Shown here: positions 33,360-41,732 of the stretch, one piece after another | How the letters are laid out: each line of letters starts with the position of its first letter | Position numbering within the stretch: the first letter of the stretch is position 1 | Assembly: GCA_034104345.1 (NCBI GenBank) | Contig: JAXEDY010000029.1 | Location: forward strand, 62,001 to 126,000 | Length of the DNA: 64,000 nucleotides | From: HGM11416 sp034104345 | GTDB taxonomy: Bacteria; Bacillota; Clostridia; Christensenellales; Borkfalkiaceae | Direction: 5' to 3' | Made by a program: the position numbers and the translations under genes | Notes under the pieces: model-generated | Told to the model about the DNA's origin: nothing | Database searches by the model: none | Seen by the model: only the letters and a program-made list of their open reading frames with translations

Positions 33360-35357
33360 TCAGCGGACGGTACTGCCGTCGGGCATAGAAGAATCGGGTT
33401 CGATTAACGTAACTTTTCCGTTGTTTTCGGCGCATAAAATCATGCCGCAACTTTCAACGCCGCAAAGTTTGGCGGGTTTTAAGTTATAAACTATAACCAC
33501 TTTTTTGCCCACGAGTTCTTCGGGCTTGTAATATTCGGCTATTCCGCTTGCAACGATACGGGTTTCGTCACCCACTTTTAAGGTAAGTTTTAAAAGTTTT
33601 TTGCTTTTTTCAATTTTTTCGCACGCAGTAACAAGCGCCGTTTTCAACGAGATTTTGGCAAAATCGTCGATGGTTATCTGCGGTTTTTCTTCGGTTTTGT
33701 CGCCGTTTTTCGCTTTCTCGTTTTTTTCGTCGGCTCCTGTGTCAGCCGTTTTTTCGGATTTTACCGCGTATTTTTCGGCAATTTCGGCGGCTTTTTTGTT
33801 AATTTCGTCCGCCTCGAATCGCATAAACAGCGTTTCGGGGTTGTCGGTTACCTTATTTCCGCTTTCATAAAGCCCGAACGTGGTTAAGGTTTCGTATCCG
33901 CGCGGCGCGCAGTTTAATTGTTTTAACACTTTTTCGCTCGTTTCGGGCATAAAAGGCGCCAAAAGCGACGAAGCAATATAAATTGTTTCGACCAAATTAT
34001 AAAGCGCGGTTTTAAGTTTAGGCTCGTCGGCTTCGTTTTTGGCAAGAACCCACGGCGCGGTTTCGTCGATGTATTTGTTTGCTCTGCGAAGAAGCGTAAA
34101 AATTTCGGAAAGAGCGTCGCTTATTTTACATTCGTCCATTAAAGCCGCTACCTTATCGCGGGTGGAAACGGCGAGCGTAATAAGTTCGCCGTCGCATTTT
34201 TCGTGTGCTTTAACGCCCGTTTTTTCAACCGTTCCGCCGAAATATTTGTTGCACATCGAAACCGTGCGCTTAACCAGATTACCGAAAACGTTGGCAAGAT
34301 CGGCGTTTATTTTGTCGGTTAAAAGTTGCCACGAAATAAATCCGTCGTTATCCTGCGGCATGCTCGCAAGCATATAATACCTCACCGCGTCCACGCCGAA
34401 AACGTCGGCTAAATCGTCGGCGTAAAGCACGTTTCCCTTCGATTTCGACATTTTTCCGTCGCCGCTTAAAAGCCACGGATGCCCGAACACTTTTTTTGGA
34501 AGCGGAAGCCCCAGCGCCATTAAAAAAATGGGCCAGTAAATGGTGTGGAACCTTATTATATCCTTGCCGATAACGTGAACGTCGGCAGGCCAATATTCTG
34601 AAAATTTTTCGTCGCTTGCGCCGCCAAGGTCGAACCCAAGCCCCGTTATATAGTTCGTAAGAGCGTCGAGCCAGACGTAAACGACGTGTTTATCGTCGAA
34701 ATCGACGGGTATGCCCCACTTGAACGACGTGCGCGAAACGCACAAATCCTGAAGCCCGGGGAGCAAAAAGTTGTTCATCATTTCGTTGCGGCGCGACGCG
34801 GGCGTGATAAATTCGGGGTGAGCGTTGATATATTCGATAAGTTTGGGCGCGTATTTGCTCATTTTAAAGAAATACGCTTCTTCGTGCGCCTTTTTAACTT
34901 CTCTGCCGCAGTCGGGACATTTTCCGTCTGCAAGCTGACTTTCGGTCCAGAACGATTCGCAGGGGGTGCAATACCATCCTTCGTATGCGCCCTTATAAAT
35001 ATCGCCCTGTTCATAGAATTTTTTAAAAATCTTCTGAACCTGTTTAACATGATAATCGTCGGTCGTGCGGATAAAATGATCGTAAGAAATATTCATTTTA
35101 TTCCATACGGATTTAATAACGTCCGAAACGCCGTCGACGTATTCTTTGGGCGTTTTACCCGCCGCCTTTGCTTTTTCTTCTATTTTCTGCCCGTGTTCGT
35201 CGGTTCCCGTCTGAAAAAATACGTCGTAGCCTTGAAAGCGTTTGAAACGCGCCATCGAATCGGCTAAAATCGCTTCGTAAACGTTGCCGGCGTGCGGCTT
35301 CGACGACGTGTATGCAATCGCCGTGGTTATATAATATTTTTGTTTTTGATTTTCCAT
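33360..35357 (-). CDS. metG: Methionyl-tRNA synthetase
   Basis: Charges tRNA-Met. The 665-residue protein has the class I signature PHAGN (21-25, HIGH-like), a zinc knuckle CTPC...CPDC, the KMSKSKGN loop, the anticodon-binding helical domain (about 385-530), a Lys/Glu-rich linker (about 535-565) and a C-terminal tRNA-binding EMAP-II/Trbp111 domain (about 566-665: ITIDDFAKISLKTALV...GKKVVIVYNLKPAKLCGVESCGM), which makes the dimeric form. ATG 35357 with CGGGG upstream in the leader. Heads the metG-tatD-rsmA unit. Its 86-nt leader has alternative hairpins but no T-box sequence. Confidence 0.97.
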   Translation of the reverse strand: MENQKQKYYITTAIAYTSSKPHAGNVYEAILADSMARFKRFQGYDVFFQTGTDEHGQKIEEKAKAAGKTPKEYVDGVSDVIKSVWNKMNISYDHFIRTTDDYHVKQVQKIFKKFYEQGDIYKGAYEGWYCTPCESFWTESQLADGKCPDCGREVKKAHEEAYFFKMSKYAPKLIEYINAHPEFITPASRRNEMMNNFLLPGLQDLCVSRTSFKWGIPVDFDDKHVVYVWLDALTNYITGLGFDLGGASDEKFSEYWPADVHVIGKDIIRFHTIYWPIFLMALGLPLPKKVFGHPWLLSGDGKMSKSKGNVLYADDLADVFGVDAVRYYMLASMPQDNDGFISWQLLTDKINADLANVFGNLVKRTVSMCNKYFGGTVEKTGVKAHEKCDGELITLAVSTRDKVAALMDECKISDALSEIFTLLRRANKYIDETAPWVLAKNEADEPKLKTALYNLVETIYIASSLLAPFMPETSEKVLKQLNCAPRGYETLTTFGLYESGNKVTDNPETLFMRFEADEINKKAAEIAEKYAVKSEKTADTGADEKNEKAKNGDKTEEKPQITIDDFAKISLKTALVTACEKIEKSKKLLKLTLKVGDETRIVASGIAEYYKPEELVGKKVVIVYNLKPAKLCGVESCGMILCAENNGKVTLIEPDSSMPDGSTVR

Positions 35358-35367
35358 ATTTTAACCC

Positions 35368-35478
35368 CGTAAGTTAAATTTGCGTTATGACTTACGCCGG
35401 GTTAGCATAAGTCGACGTAAGTTCGCAAAAGTTTTGTTTTTCGCATGATATTATACTAAAATATACTTAATTTGTAAA
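35368..35478 (-). promoter_or_regulatory. metG promoter and leader with alternative hairpins
   Basis: -35 TTTACA (35473-35478), 17 nt, -10 TATAAT (35450-35455). In the leader RNA, ACTTACG (35416-35422), CGTAAGT (35390-35396) and ACTTACG (35368-35374) follow one another, so the middle element can pair with either outer one. The last copy is fused to the GGGG Shine-Dalgarno. TAACCC (35398-35404) can also pair with GGGTTA over the SD. Confidence 0.65.
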
Positions 35479-35523
35479 CCGTAAAGCAACATAAGCGGCG
35501 AATTAAAATCATATTCTTTTAAT

Positions 35524-36192
35524 ATGAACGCGATTTTTTTAATATTTTGCACGCTTTCGCTAATAATTACGGCAGTCGTTTCGCCAAGCAACGTTATGCC
35601 CGCGATGCTCGGCGGCATAGAAAAAGCGGTTTTGCTTTCGGTTACGCTGTTAAGCGTTTACGCCTTGTGGCTCGGAATTTTTAAAATTGCCGAACTTTCG
35701 GGAATAACCAAAAAACTTGCGCGCTCGCTGCGCCCCGTTATTAAATTTTTGTTCGGCAAAACAAGCGAAAAAACTGAAGAATATATCTCGCTTAATCTTT
35801 CGACCAATCTTTTCGGCATGAGCGGGCTTGCCACACCGTTGGGCATTGCCGCCTGCGAAAATTTACAACGCGAAAACAACTTTTTCGGCGCGCAGATGCT
35901 TTTCGTTATAGCAAGCACTTCCATTCAGGTTTTACCCGCTTCAGTACTTGCGCTTATGGTGAGCGCGGGCAGCGAAAACCCGTCGCGCATAATTTTGCCG
36001 TCGCTTTTGTCTACCGTCGTTTCAACCGCGCTCGGAATTATATTGATGAAAATTTTTAAGCCGAAAACCAAACCCGCCGAAAATTCGCAAGCGGAAAAAA
36101 CGAGCGTTAAAAAATCGGGCGCAAAAATAAAAGAAACGAAGCAAAATGCTTTCTCTGACAGAAGAACCGGAAAAGGCGGTGCGAAGGCATGA
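35524..36192 (+). CDS. spmA: Spore maturation protein A
   Basis: Membrane protein of the nucleoside-recognition (Gate) superfamily that, with SpmB, helps dehydrate the spore core. The 222-residue protein has about five hydrophobic helices, the Gate motif LNLSTNLFGMSGLATPLG (about 95-112) and the helix FVIASTSIQVLPASVLALMV. A basic 45-residue C-terminal tail is family-atypical. ATG 35524 has no Shine-Dalgarno. The stop overlaps the spmB start by 4 nt (ATGA), so translation is coupled. CATATTCT upstream is a possible but weak SigE -10. Confidence 0.88.
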   Translation: MNAIFLIFCTLSLIITAVVSPSNVMPAMLGGIEKAVLLSVTLLSVYALWLGIFKIAELSGITKKLARSLRPVIKFLFGKTSEKTEEYISLNLSTNLFGMSGLATPLGIAACENLQRENNFFGAQMLFVIASTSIQVLPASVLALMVSAGSENPSRIILPSLLSTVVSTALGIILMKIFKPKTKPAENSQAEKTSVKKSGAKIKETKQNAFSDRRTGKGGAKA

Positions 36193-36701
36193 AATACGCA
36201 ACCCTTATTCTTCCGGCGTTTATAATTTTTATATTCGTTTACGGCGCGATAAAAAAAGTGCGGCTTTACGACGGTTTTGCCGAAGGAATTAAAGGCGCTT
36301 TTCCGCTCGTCGTTTCGATTTTTCCGTATCTTGCGGCGATTTTCGTGATGACCGCCCTACTTGAAAAAAGCGGAGTAAGCGGCGTTTTAATAAAAATTTT
36401 ATCACCCGCGTTCGAGTTTTTGGGAATCCCCAAAGAAGTTTGCCCGCTCGTTTTGTTAAAACCCTTTTCGGGGAGCGGCAGCCTTGCTTTGCTCAGCGAT
36501 ATTTTTAAAACTTACGGCGCCGATTCGTATATTTCGCGGTGCGCTTCGTGTATATTCGGCTCGTCGGAAACGGTGTTTTACGTTTCTGCTATTTATTTTG
36601 CGAACTGCAAAAACAAAAAGTTATTCAAACCCGTTTTAATTTCGCTTGTTTCGACCTTTATTTCGTGCATATTCGCCTGCCTTATCTGCCGCGTTACGTA
36701 G
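36189..36701 (+). CDS. spmB: Spore maturation protein B
   Basis: Partner of SpmA in the spore-core dehydration pathway. The 170-residue integral membrane protein has four hydrophobic segments and the Gate-domain signature LLKPFSGSGSLALLSDIFKT followed by YGADSY, then GSSETVFYVSAIYF, which is diagnostic for SpmB. ATG overlaps the spmA stop. Ends 40 nt before a strong bidirectional terminator. Confidence 0.93.
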   Translation: MKYATLILPAFIIFIFVYGAIKKVRLYDGFAEGIKGAFPLVVSIFPYLAAIFVMTALLEKSGVSGVLIKILSPAFEFLGIPKEVCPLVLLKPFSGSGSLALLSDIFKTYGADSYISRCASCIFGSSETVFYVSAIYFANCKNKKLFKPVLISLVSTFISCIFACLICRVT

Positions 36702-36740
36702 TTATATTTTTATAACCCGAACGAACTAAACGCATAAATA

Positions 36741-36779
36741 AAAAACGGAAGTCCGCAAAAAAACGAACTTCCGTTTTTA
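36741..36779. terminator. Bidirectional terminator between spmB and the lipoprotein gene
   Basis: Stem AAAAACGGAAGT/ACTTCCGTTTTT with a 14-nt loop. Confidence 0.9.
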
Positions 36780-36802
36780 TTATTTATTTTCGTTTACGCG
36801 CC

Positions 36803-38356
36803 TTAGCGTATGGCGGTAAGGTTGGTCGCTTCGGCAACGGTAGCGCCTTTTTTCATGCACTTGGTTACGTCGGTATCGTTAAACTTATTTCCCGACGAAG
36901 TAATTTTTGCGTTTACGTCGAACGCTGTTACTCCCGAGTATCCGATATAGGTCGCCTTAATGTCGTTATCTTTTATAACGTAAGTAACGTCGGCGTTGGT
37001 AGCCGCGTTATGGAACCAGAACGCGTTACCCGAAGTAATATCGATTTTGTTGCCGTTTATCGCAAACGACTTGCCGTCGGTAAGCTGAATGGCGGCGCGA
37101 TCGGCTTCGACGCAATCGCTTTTTATCGTATTGTTTTCAAACACGAAGTCTGCGGTAGCGCGTTGGAAGTTTACCCCGCGGGTATAACCGTTGAAAACGT
37201 TATTCGTTAAGGTTATCACGCCGCCCAGACCTTGCGACATAAACGCATATTGCGTTTTTTCGGGCGCGTTGAACACGCAGTTTTTAATGGTCATAACCAC
37301 GTCGAAATTCTGATAGCTGTAAACTTTGCCGTTGAAAGTACAGCCGTCGAATTCGTAGACGGTCGAATGAAGAGTGCATTGATAAGTGCCGCTGGGCATT
37401 CCGGTTATTCCGTCGAACGCTACGTTTTTGCATTTTAACGCCGTATTAACGCTGTTTTCTACGTTCCACCAGTTATAAGGCAACGCAAAAGTGCCTTCAA
37501 CTTCGCTTAAATCGAGCGCAGCCTTGCTGTTGCCGCCCACTATGTCGATTTCGGTAATGTGCAAAGTTTCGCCGAAACGGTTAGCCGCACGTCCGAAAGA
37601 GAACATGCGCGTATCGGTAACCTTTTGTTTGCCGTATATTTTCCAGGTAATTTTTCCGCCTTCGGTAAAGAACGCGTTAAAAGTCTCTTCGTTCATCGGC
37701 TGTTCGGCTAAACCCGCTTTCTCTTCGAGCATTGCTTTTACCGCTAAGTATGCGGCGTTTGCGTCGTCGTAACGATCGGCAACGCCCGCAATTCCGCCTA
37801 TCACAACGCCGCTTATGCTTTCGTCGGCGCGCGAATATTCCGAAGCCTCTACCGTTAAGGTAACGCCCGCGCTTTCAATCGAAAGCCCGCTATAATCGTT
37901 AGTCGTGTCTTTCAGTGTCGCTTTAACGATCAATTCGACAGAAGTTTCTCCGCCGTCGAGTATTTCGTTTACCGTAGCGACGTCGGCGTCGTTCACGCTC
38001 CACGTAAGCGCCGAAGCAAGTTTTTCGTCGCCGTTTACGCCGTTTATTTTAAGGCTGTATTTAACGGGATTTTCGCCGCCGTTTTTAACGCGCAAAACGG
38101 GAAGTTCGTAAGACGCAACCGCACCTTCGGGAACAACCGACGATTTTTTAACGCTTAAAGCCTTGCCTTCGACGGCTTCCCATTCTCCGCGAGCCGTTTT
38201 TGCTTCGAACGAAACGATTACCCCTTCGGCGGCTTCGGTTTCGCAGCGTTTGAGTTCGGAAGAAAGTTTAAACGAACACCCCGAAACGAAAGACATGCAC
38301 AACGCTACGGTGATTATAACAGATAAAATCACCGTGATTTTTACAGATTTTTTCAT
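36803..38356 (-). CDS. Surface lipoprotein, paralogue of the beta-helix protein at 20282-22420
   Basis: A 517-residue lipoprotein: signal peptide, lipobox VSGC with Cys27, an N-terminal TasA/Ig-like domain (about 30-180) clearly related to that of the 712-residue lipoprotein (shared pattern KTARGEWE.VEGKALS..., NG-DEKLASALTWSVND, SAGVTLTVE), then a domain of short beta-helix strands (about 250-500: VAFDGITGMPSGTYQCTLHS, DGCTFNGKVYSYQ, IKNCVFN, VFENNTI, INGNKIDI). No catalytic motif recognised. ATG preceded by AAGGAG. Own promoter at 38462-38490. Likely an anchored surface protein; ligand unknown. Confidence 0.8.
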   Translation of the reverse strand: MKKSVKITVILSVIITVALCMSFVSGCSFKLSSELKRCETEAAEGVIVSFEAKTARGEWEAVEGKALSVKKSSVVPEGAVASYELPVLRVKNGGENPVKYSLKINGVNGDEKLASALTWSVNDADVATVNEILDGGETSVELIVKATLKDTTNDYSGLSIESAGVTLTVEASEYSRADESISGVVIGGIAGVADRYDDANAAYLAVKAMLEEKAGLAEQPMNEETFNAFFTEGGKITWKIYGKQKVTDTRMFSFGRAANRFGETLHITEIDIVGGNSKAALDLSEVEGTFALPYNWWNVENSVNTALKCKNVAFDGITGMPSGTYQCTLHSTVYEFDGCTFNGKVYSYQNFDVVMTIKNCVFNAPEKTQYAFMSQGLGGVITLTNNVFNGYTRGVNFQRATADFVFENNTIKSDCVEADRAAIQLTDGKSFAINGNKIDITSGNAFWFHNAATNADVTYVIKDNDIKATYIGYSGVTAFDVNAKITSSGNKFNDTDVTKCMKKGATVAEATNLTAIR

Positions 38357-38461
38357 TTTTTTACTCCTTTATTTTTTGCAAACGAAATTCGAAGTGACGC
38401 GAACCGCAAGACCGTACGACCGATTGCAGACACACAGTTCTCCGTTTTATTTTGCACGTAT

Positions 38462-38490
38462 ATAATAATTCATTTATTGAATATTGTCAA
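38462..38490 (-). promoter_or_regulatory. Promoter of the second beta-helix lipoprotein
   Basis: -35 TTGACA (38485-38490), 17 nt, -10 TATTAT (38462-38467). A second TGTTTGACA lies immediately upstream as a direct repeat. Confidence 0.75.
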
Positions 38491-38756
38491 ACATTTGTCA
38501 AACATTTCTGGGTATTTATTTTGATTTTCCCACGGTTTTGCCCAAAAGTTCAGCGCCGCAGTTTCTCGACTCAGCCGCTACGCTGCAATAAAAACCGACG
38601 ATAAATAAGCCGCATAAAGTGCCGATAACGGGCTTATAGCGGCACTTTTATTCTTTTTAGCCGCAGGGGGGCGACTTTGAATCGCCCGCGTTTATTCACC
38701 TTTTTTAAACCGTTTTTACCGTGATTCGCGTTATGAAAAAAAATTTAAAAAAACTA

Positions 38757-38785
38757 TTGTAAAAACACAAAAAATGTGATATAAT
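38757..38785 (+). promoter_or_regulatory. Promoter of the serpin gene
   Basis: -35 TTGTAA (38757-38762), 17-nt spacer, -10 TATAAT (38780-38785). Confidence 0.75.
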
Positions 38786-38826
38786 CGTGACAGACCAAAA
38801 GTACTTTTATAAAGGAGAATAAAAAC

Positions 38827-40065
38827 ATGAAAAAATTTGTTTCGGGTTGTTTGGCTCTGCTATGCACCGTATCGTTTATGGGTTGCGGCGGATTTACCGA
38901 AAGAACGGTTAAGACAAAAAATCTTGCCGAAACGGTTGCCGCGCGCGAAGTTAATACGCTGAACCCGGCCGATTATCGCACCGCCTATAACGATTTTTCG
39001 GTAAAACTGCTCGGCGAACTTTATAAACTTGAAGAAAACAAAAACACTTTCTGCATTTCTCCCCTTTCCGTCGCCGCCGCGTTCGGAATGATTACGAACG
39101 GAGCGAAAGGCGAAACAAAAACGCAACTTGAAGCAACTTTGGGCAGCGATTCGCAAGCGTTAAACGAATATTTCGCCGAATTCATTAAAGAAACGAAAAA
39201 AAGCGAAACCGTTCACATAGCAAATTCGGTATGGGGCAGAAAAAACGCGGTAAACGTTAAAAATTCGTTTTTAGACGTGGTTAAAAACTATTATCAAGCC
39301 GATTATTACGCCGCAGATTTTAAAAGCGACACCTTAAACGACATTAACAACTGGATTTACAACAACACGCGGGGCGGCATAGACAAAGCGCTTGACCAAA
39401 TAGACGACGAAACGCTTTTATACCTTATAAACGCGCTCGATTTCGAAGCCGAATGGAGTAAACGTTTTTCGAAAAACGCTACCGCCGACCAAATTTTCCA
39501 CGGCAGTAAAGAAGATAAAACCGTAAAAATGATGAAGTCGACCGAATACCTCTATATAGGCACCGACAAGGCAAGCGGTTTTATAAAAGATTATAAAAAA
39601 GGCGGTTATTATTTTGCGGGGCTTTTACCCGACGGCGATTATTCGGTAACCGACGTTCTTGCGGAATTGGTAGACGGCGGACTTAATTCGGCGCTTGCAA
39701 ACCCACAATATCCAAAGATAAATTTAACCCTGCCCAAATTCGATTTTGCCTGCGATTATCATTTAATACCCGCGCTTAATAACCTTGGCATTAAAGCGGC
39801 GTTCAGCCCGAATTATGCCGATTTTTCGGATTTAGGCAACTCTGTAGGCGGTAACCCGATTTTTGTAAAAGACGTTATTCATAAAACGCATATCGCCTTA
39901 AACGAAGAAGGCACGAAAGCGAGCGCCGTAACGATAATCGCCGGAGCCGGCTCTGCCGCCCCGCCGGAAGACGAAATCGATTTGGTTTTCGACCATCCGT
40001 TTATTTTTATGATTTGCGATAAAAACAACATGCCCTTATTTATAGGGATAATCGAAAACCTTTAA
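38827..40065 (+). CDS. Serpin-family protease inhibitor, lipoprotein
   Basis: A 412-residue serpin anchored outside the cell: signal peptide with lipobox FMGC (Cys20), then a full serpin domain. Landmarks: NTFCISPLSVAAAFGMITNGAKGETKTQL-type helix, NSVWGR, INNWIYNNTRGGIDKAL, LINALDFEAEW, LPKFDF, and the reactive-centre hinge NEEGTKASAVTIIAGAG followed by the C-terminal FDHPFIFMI and PLFIGII. The hinge is small-residue rich (E-E-G-T-K-A-S-A-V-T), the pattern of inhibitory serpins; the scissile bond is probably within the AGAGSAAPP stretch, pointing to an elastase-like target. AAAGGAG precedes the ATG. Monocistronic. Confidence 0.92.
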   Translation: MKKFVSGCLALLCTVSFMGCGGFTERTVKTKNLAETVAAREVNTLNPADYRTAYNDFSVKLLGELYKLEENKNTFCISPLSVAAAFGMITNGAKGETKTQLEATLGSDSQALNEYFAEFIKETKKSETVHIANSVWGRKNAVNVKNSFLDVVKNYYQADYYAADFKSDTLNDINNWIYNNTRGGIDKALDQIDDETLLYLINALDFEAEWSKRFSKNATADQIFHGSKEDKTVKMMKSTEYLYIGTDKASGFIKDYKKGGYYFAGLLPDGDYSVTDVLAELVDGGLNSALANPQYPKINLTLPKFDFACDYHLIPALNNLGIKAAFSPNYADFSDLGNSVGGNPIFVKDVIHKTHIALNEEGTKASAVTIIAGAGSAAPPEDEIDLVFDHPFIFMICDKNNMPLFIGIIENL

Positions 40066-40150
40066 AAAAGGTTCTGCAATAAATGTTGGGGTGTGAAGAA
40101 AAACACTCTGACATTTTTTGATTTTCAGATAAAACAAAAGAGCAAAAACA

Positions 40151-40174
40151 AAGGCAGCCCTGCGGGTTGCCTTA
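40151..40174 (-). terminator. Terminator of the holB-rsmI operon
   Basis: Minus-strand stem AAGGCA-CCC/GGG-TGCCTT followed by TGTTTTT. Confidence 0.65.
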
Positions 40175-40192
40175 AATAATTTTTATAATAAT

Positions 40193-41002
40193 TCAGTCGT
40201 TTGCGGTGTGTTTATAAATTTCGTTTTTATTAACGCCGCGGGCTTTTGCAACCGCTTTAATCGCTTCTTTTTTGTCAAGCCCCTGCGCCATAAAAAACGC
40301 AACGTGCTCTTCTACGGTTAAATTTTCAAATTCTTGGTTTTTTTTCGTTTTATCCGCACCATCTACAACCAAAACGAACTCGCCGCGCCGTTCGCCTTGG
40401 TAACCGTCTGCAAGAAAAAACTCTTCGCGCTGTTCGAATTTTTTTGTCATTTCTCTTAAAGCAACCGCTTTTCGGTTGCCGAAAGCAAGAAACAACGCTT
40501 TTACGGTATCTTCAACGTCGTGCGGAGCGCAATAAAAAACAAGCGGACAATCGGCATTTTTATAATCTTCGAGCAGTTTTTTGCGCTCGGATTTTTTTTC
40601 GGGCAAAAAACCGACGAAATTAAAACGATAATCTAACAGCCCCGACATTATAAGCGCGGTTATAACCGCCGTTGCCCCGGGGACTACCGTAAATTGCAAC
40701 CCGCGCGAAACGAGCGTTTTTATAAGTATGCTGCCGGGATCGGATATGAGCGGCATACCTGCGTCGGTTACGAGCGCTATGTTAAGCCCTTTTTCAAGTT
40801 TTTCGGCTAAAATTTCGCTTTCTTTAGCTTCGTTGAATTTATGATATGCAACGAGCGGCTTTTTAATTTCGTATGCGTTTAAAAGTTTAAGCGTTTGCCT
40901 CTTATCTTCGCAGGCGATTTCGTCTACGCTTTTAAGCGTTTCGATTGCGCGCAAAGTTACGTCTTTTAAATTGCCTATCGGCGTGCCTACGATATATAAC
41001 AT
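40193..41002 (-). CDS. rsmI: 16S rRNA (cytidine1402-2'-O)-methyltransferase RsmI
   Basis: SAM-dependent 2'-O-methylation of C1402 in the 16S decoding centre. The 269-residue protein has the tetrapyrrole-methylase fold with LYIVGTPIGNLKDVTLRA, CEDKRQT, VTDAGMPLISDPG and VVPGATAVITALIMSGL, plus the short C-terminal helical extension (NLTVEEHVAFFMAQG, KKEAIKAVAKARG). Last gene of the holB-ricT-trmN6-rsmI unit; AAGGAAAC lies before the ATG. Confidence 0.96.
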   Translation of the reverse strand: MLYIVGTPIGNLKDVTLRAIETLKSVDEIACEDKRQTLKLLNAYEIKKPLVAYHKFNEAKESEILAEKLEKGLNIALVTDAGMPLISDPGSILIKTLVSRGLQFTVVPGATAVITALIMSGLLDYRFNFVGFLPEKKSERKKLLEDYKNADCPLVFYCAPHDVEDTVKALFLAFGNRKAVALREMTKKFEQREEFFLADGYQGERRGEFVLVVDGADKTKKNQEFENLTVEEHVAFFMAQGLDKKEAIKAVAKARGVNKNEIYKHTAND

Positions 41003-41019
41003 AAAGTTTCCTTTTTTAT

Positions 41020-41700
41020 TTAGTTTATTATTTCGTTAAAAACTTTAAGTTGCGGCTTTTTATCTTTGGCGGCGTTAATCATTACGAGATAGGGCGCGCC
41101 GTTTTCGGTGCGGACGAACGCCATTTCGTAAGGTTCTAATCCGTAAGTTCTAAGCAAAAACATAAGGTCGCAAAGCCGTTCTACGCGCTGGCAAATGCAA
41201 AACGTGCCGCACGGCTTTAACATGCGTTTGGCACACGCGATGATCTCTTCTAACGTAATCTGCGTTTCGTGCCTGCAAGCCGCGATATGTTCGGATAAAT
41301 TCTGCTCGCCCCCGCCCGCTTTTTTATAAGGCGGATTGCAAAGTATAAGCGAAAACGCGCCGTTAAAACTTGCGGGCGCGTCCTGAAGTCTGCCGCCCAC
41401 AACGGTGAATTTATCGCCGAGCCCGTTTATTTCGACGCTTTTTTGCGCCAAGTTTATAAGCGGACTTTGCAGTTCGAACAAATGCACCGACTTAACGTTT
41501 TTTTTGTTTAAGCCGTAATAATGAAGCCCGATTATGCCGCTTCCCGCGCAAAAATCGGCAACCGTTTCGCCGCGCTTTGCTTTTTTTGCGAATTTTGATA
41601 AAAGCACGCTGTCCGAAGTAAAGCGGTAATATCTTTTATCCTGCACGATTTTAAGCCCGCCGAGCATCAAGTCTTCGGTTATTTCGAAAATTTCTTCCAT
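41020..41700 (-). CDS. tRNA1(Val) A37 N6-methyltransferase-like protein (TrmN6/YabB)
   Basis: A 226-residue Rossmann-fold methyltransferase. SAM motif I VADFCAGSGIIGLHYY (about residues 46-61), motif II VHLFELQ, and the N6-adenine methylase signature NPPY within LILCNPPYKKAG. Similar to B. subtilis YabB, which occupies the same position beside holB-yaaT and rsmI. The exact tRNA substrate in this host is inferred. Confidence 0.9.
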   Translation of the reverse strand: MEEIFEITEDLMLGGLKIVQDKRYYRFTSDSVLLSKFAKKAKRGETVADFCAGSGIIGLHYYGLNKKNVKSVHLFELQSPLINLAQKSVEINGLGDKFTVVGGRLQDAPASFNGAFSLILCNPPYKKAGGGEQNLSEHIAACRHETQITLEEIIACAKRMLKPCGTFCICQRVERLCDLMFLLRTYGLEPYEMAFVRTENGAPYLVMINAAKDKKPQLKVFNEIIN

Positions 41701-41732
41701 TCGGTGTGTTTTTTACCCGTTTAACTATAAGT

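Larger units (their letters stand above)
38357..38826. other. Divergent intergenic region between lipoprotein and serpin genes
   Basis: Holds the minus-strand promoter at 38462-38490, a hairpin AAAGTGCCG/CGGCACTTT (38616-38648) related to the R1 repeat tail, a degenerate palindromic repeat (GGGGGGCGACTTTGAATCGC at about 38668-38687) and the serpin promoter at 38757-38785. No gene seen. Confidence 0.65.

Noticed and set aside
35358..35478. T-box riboswitch upstream of metG (also looked for at alaS, cysS and serS)
   Set aside because: No AGGGTGG-ACCGCG-type T-box core or specifier stem was found in any of these leaders.
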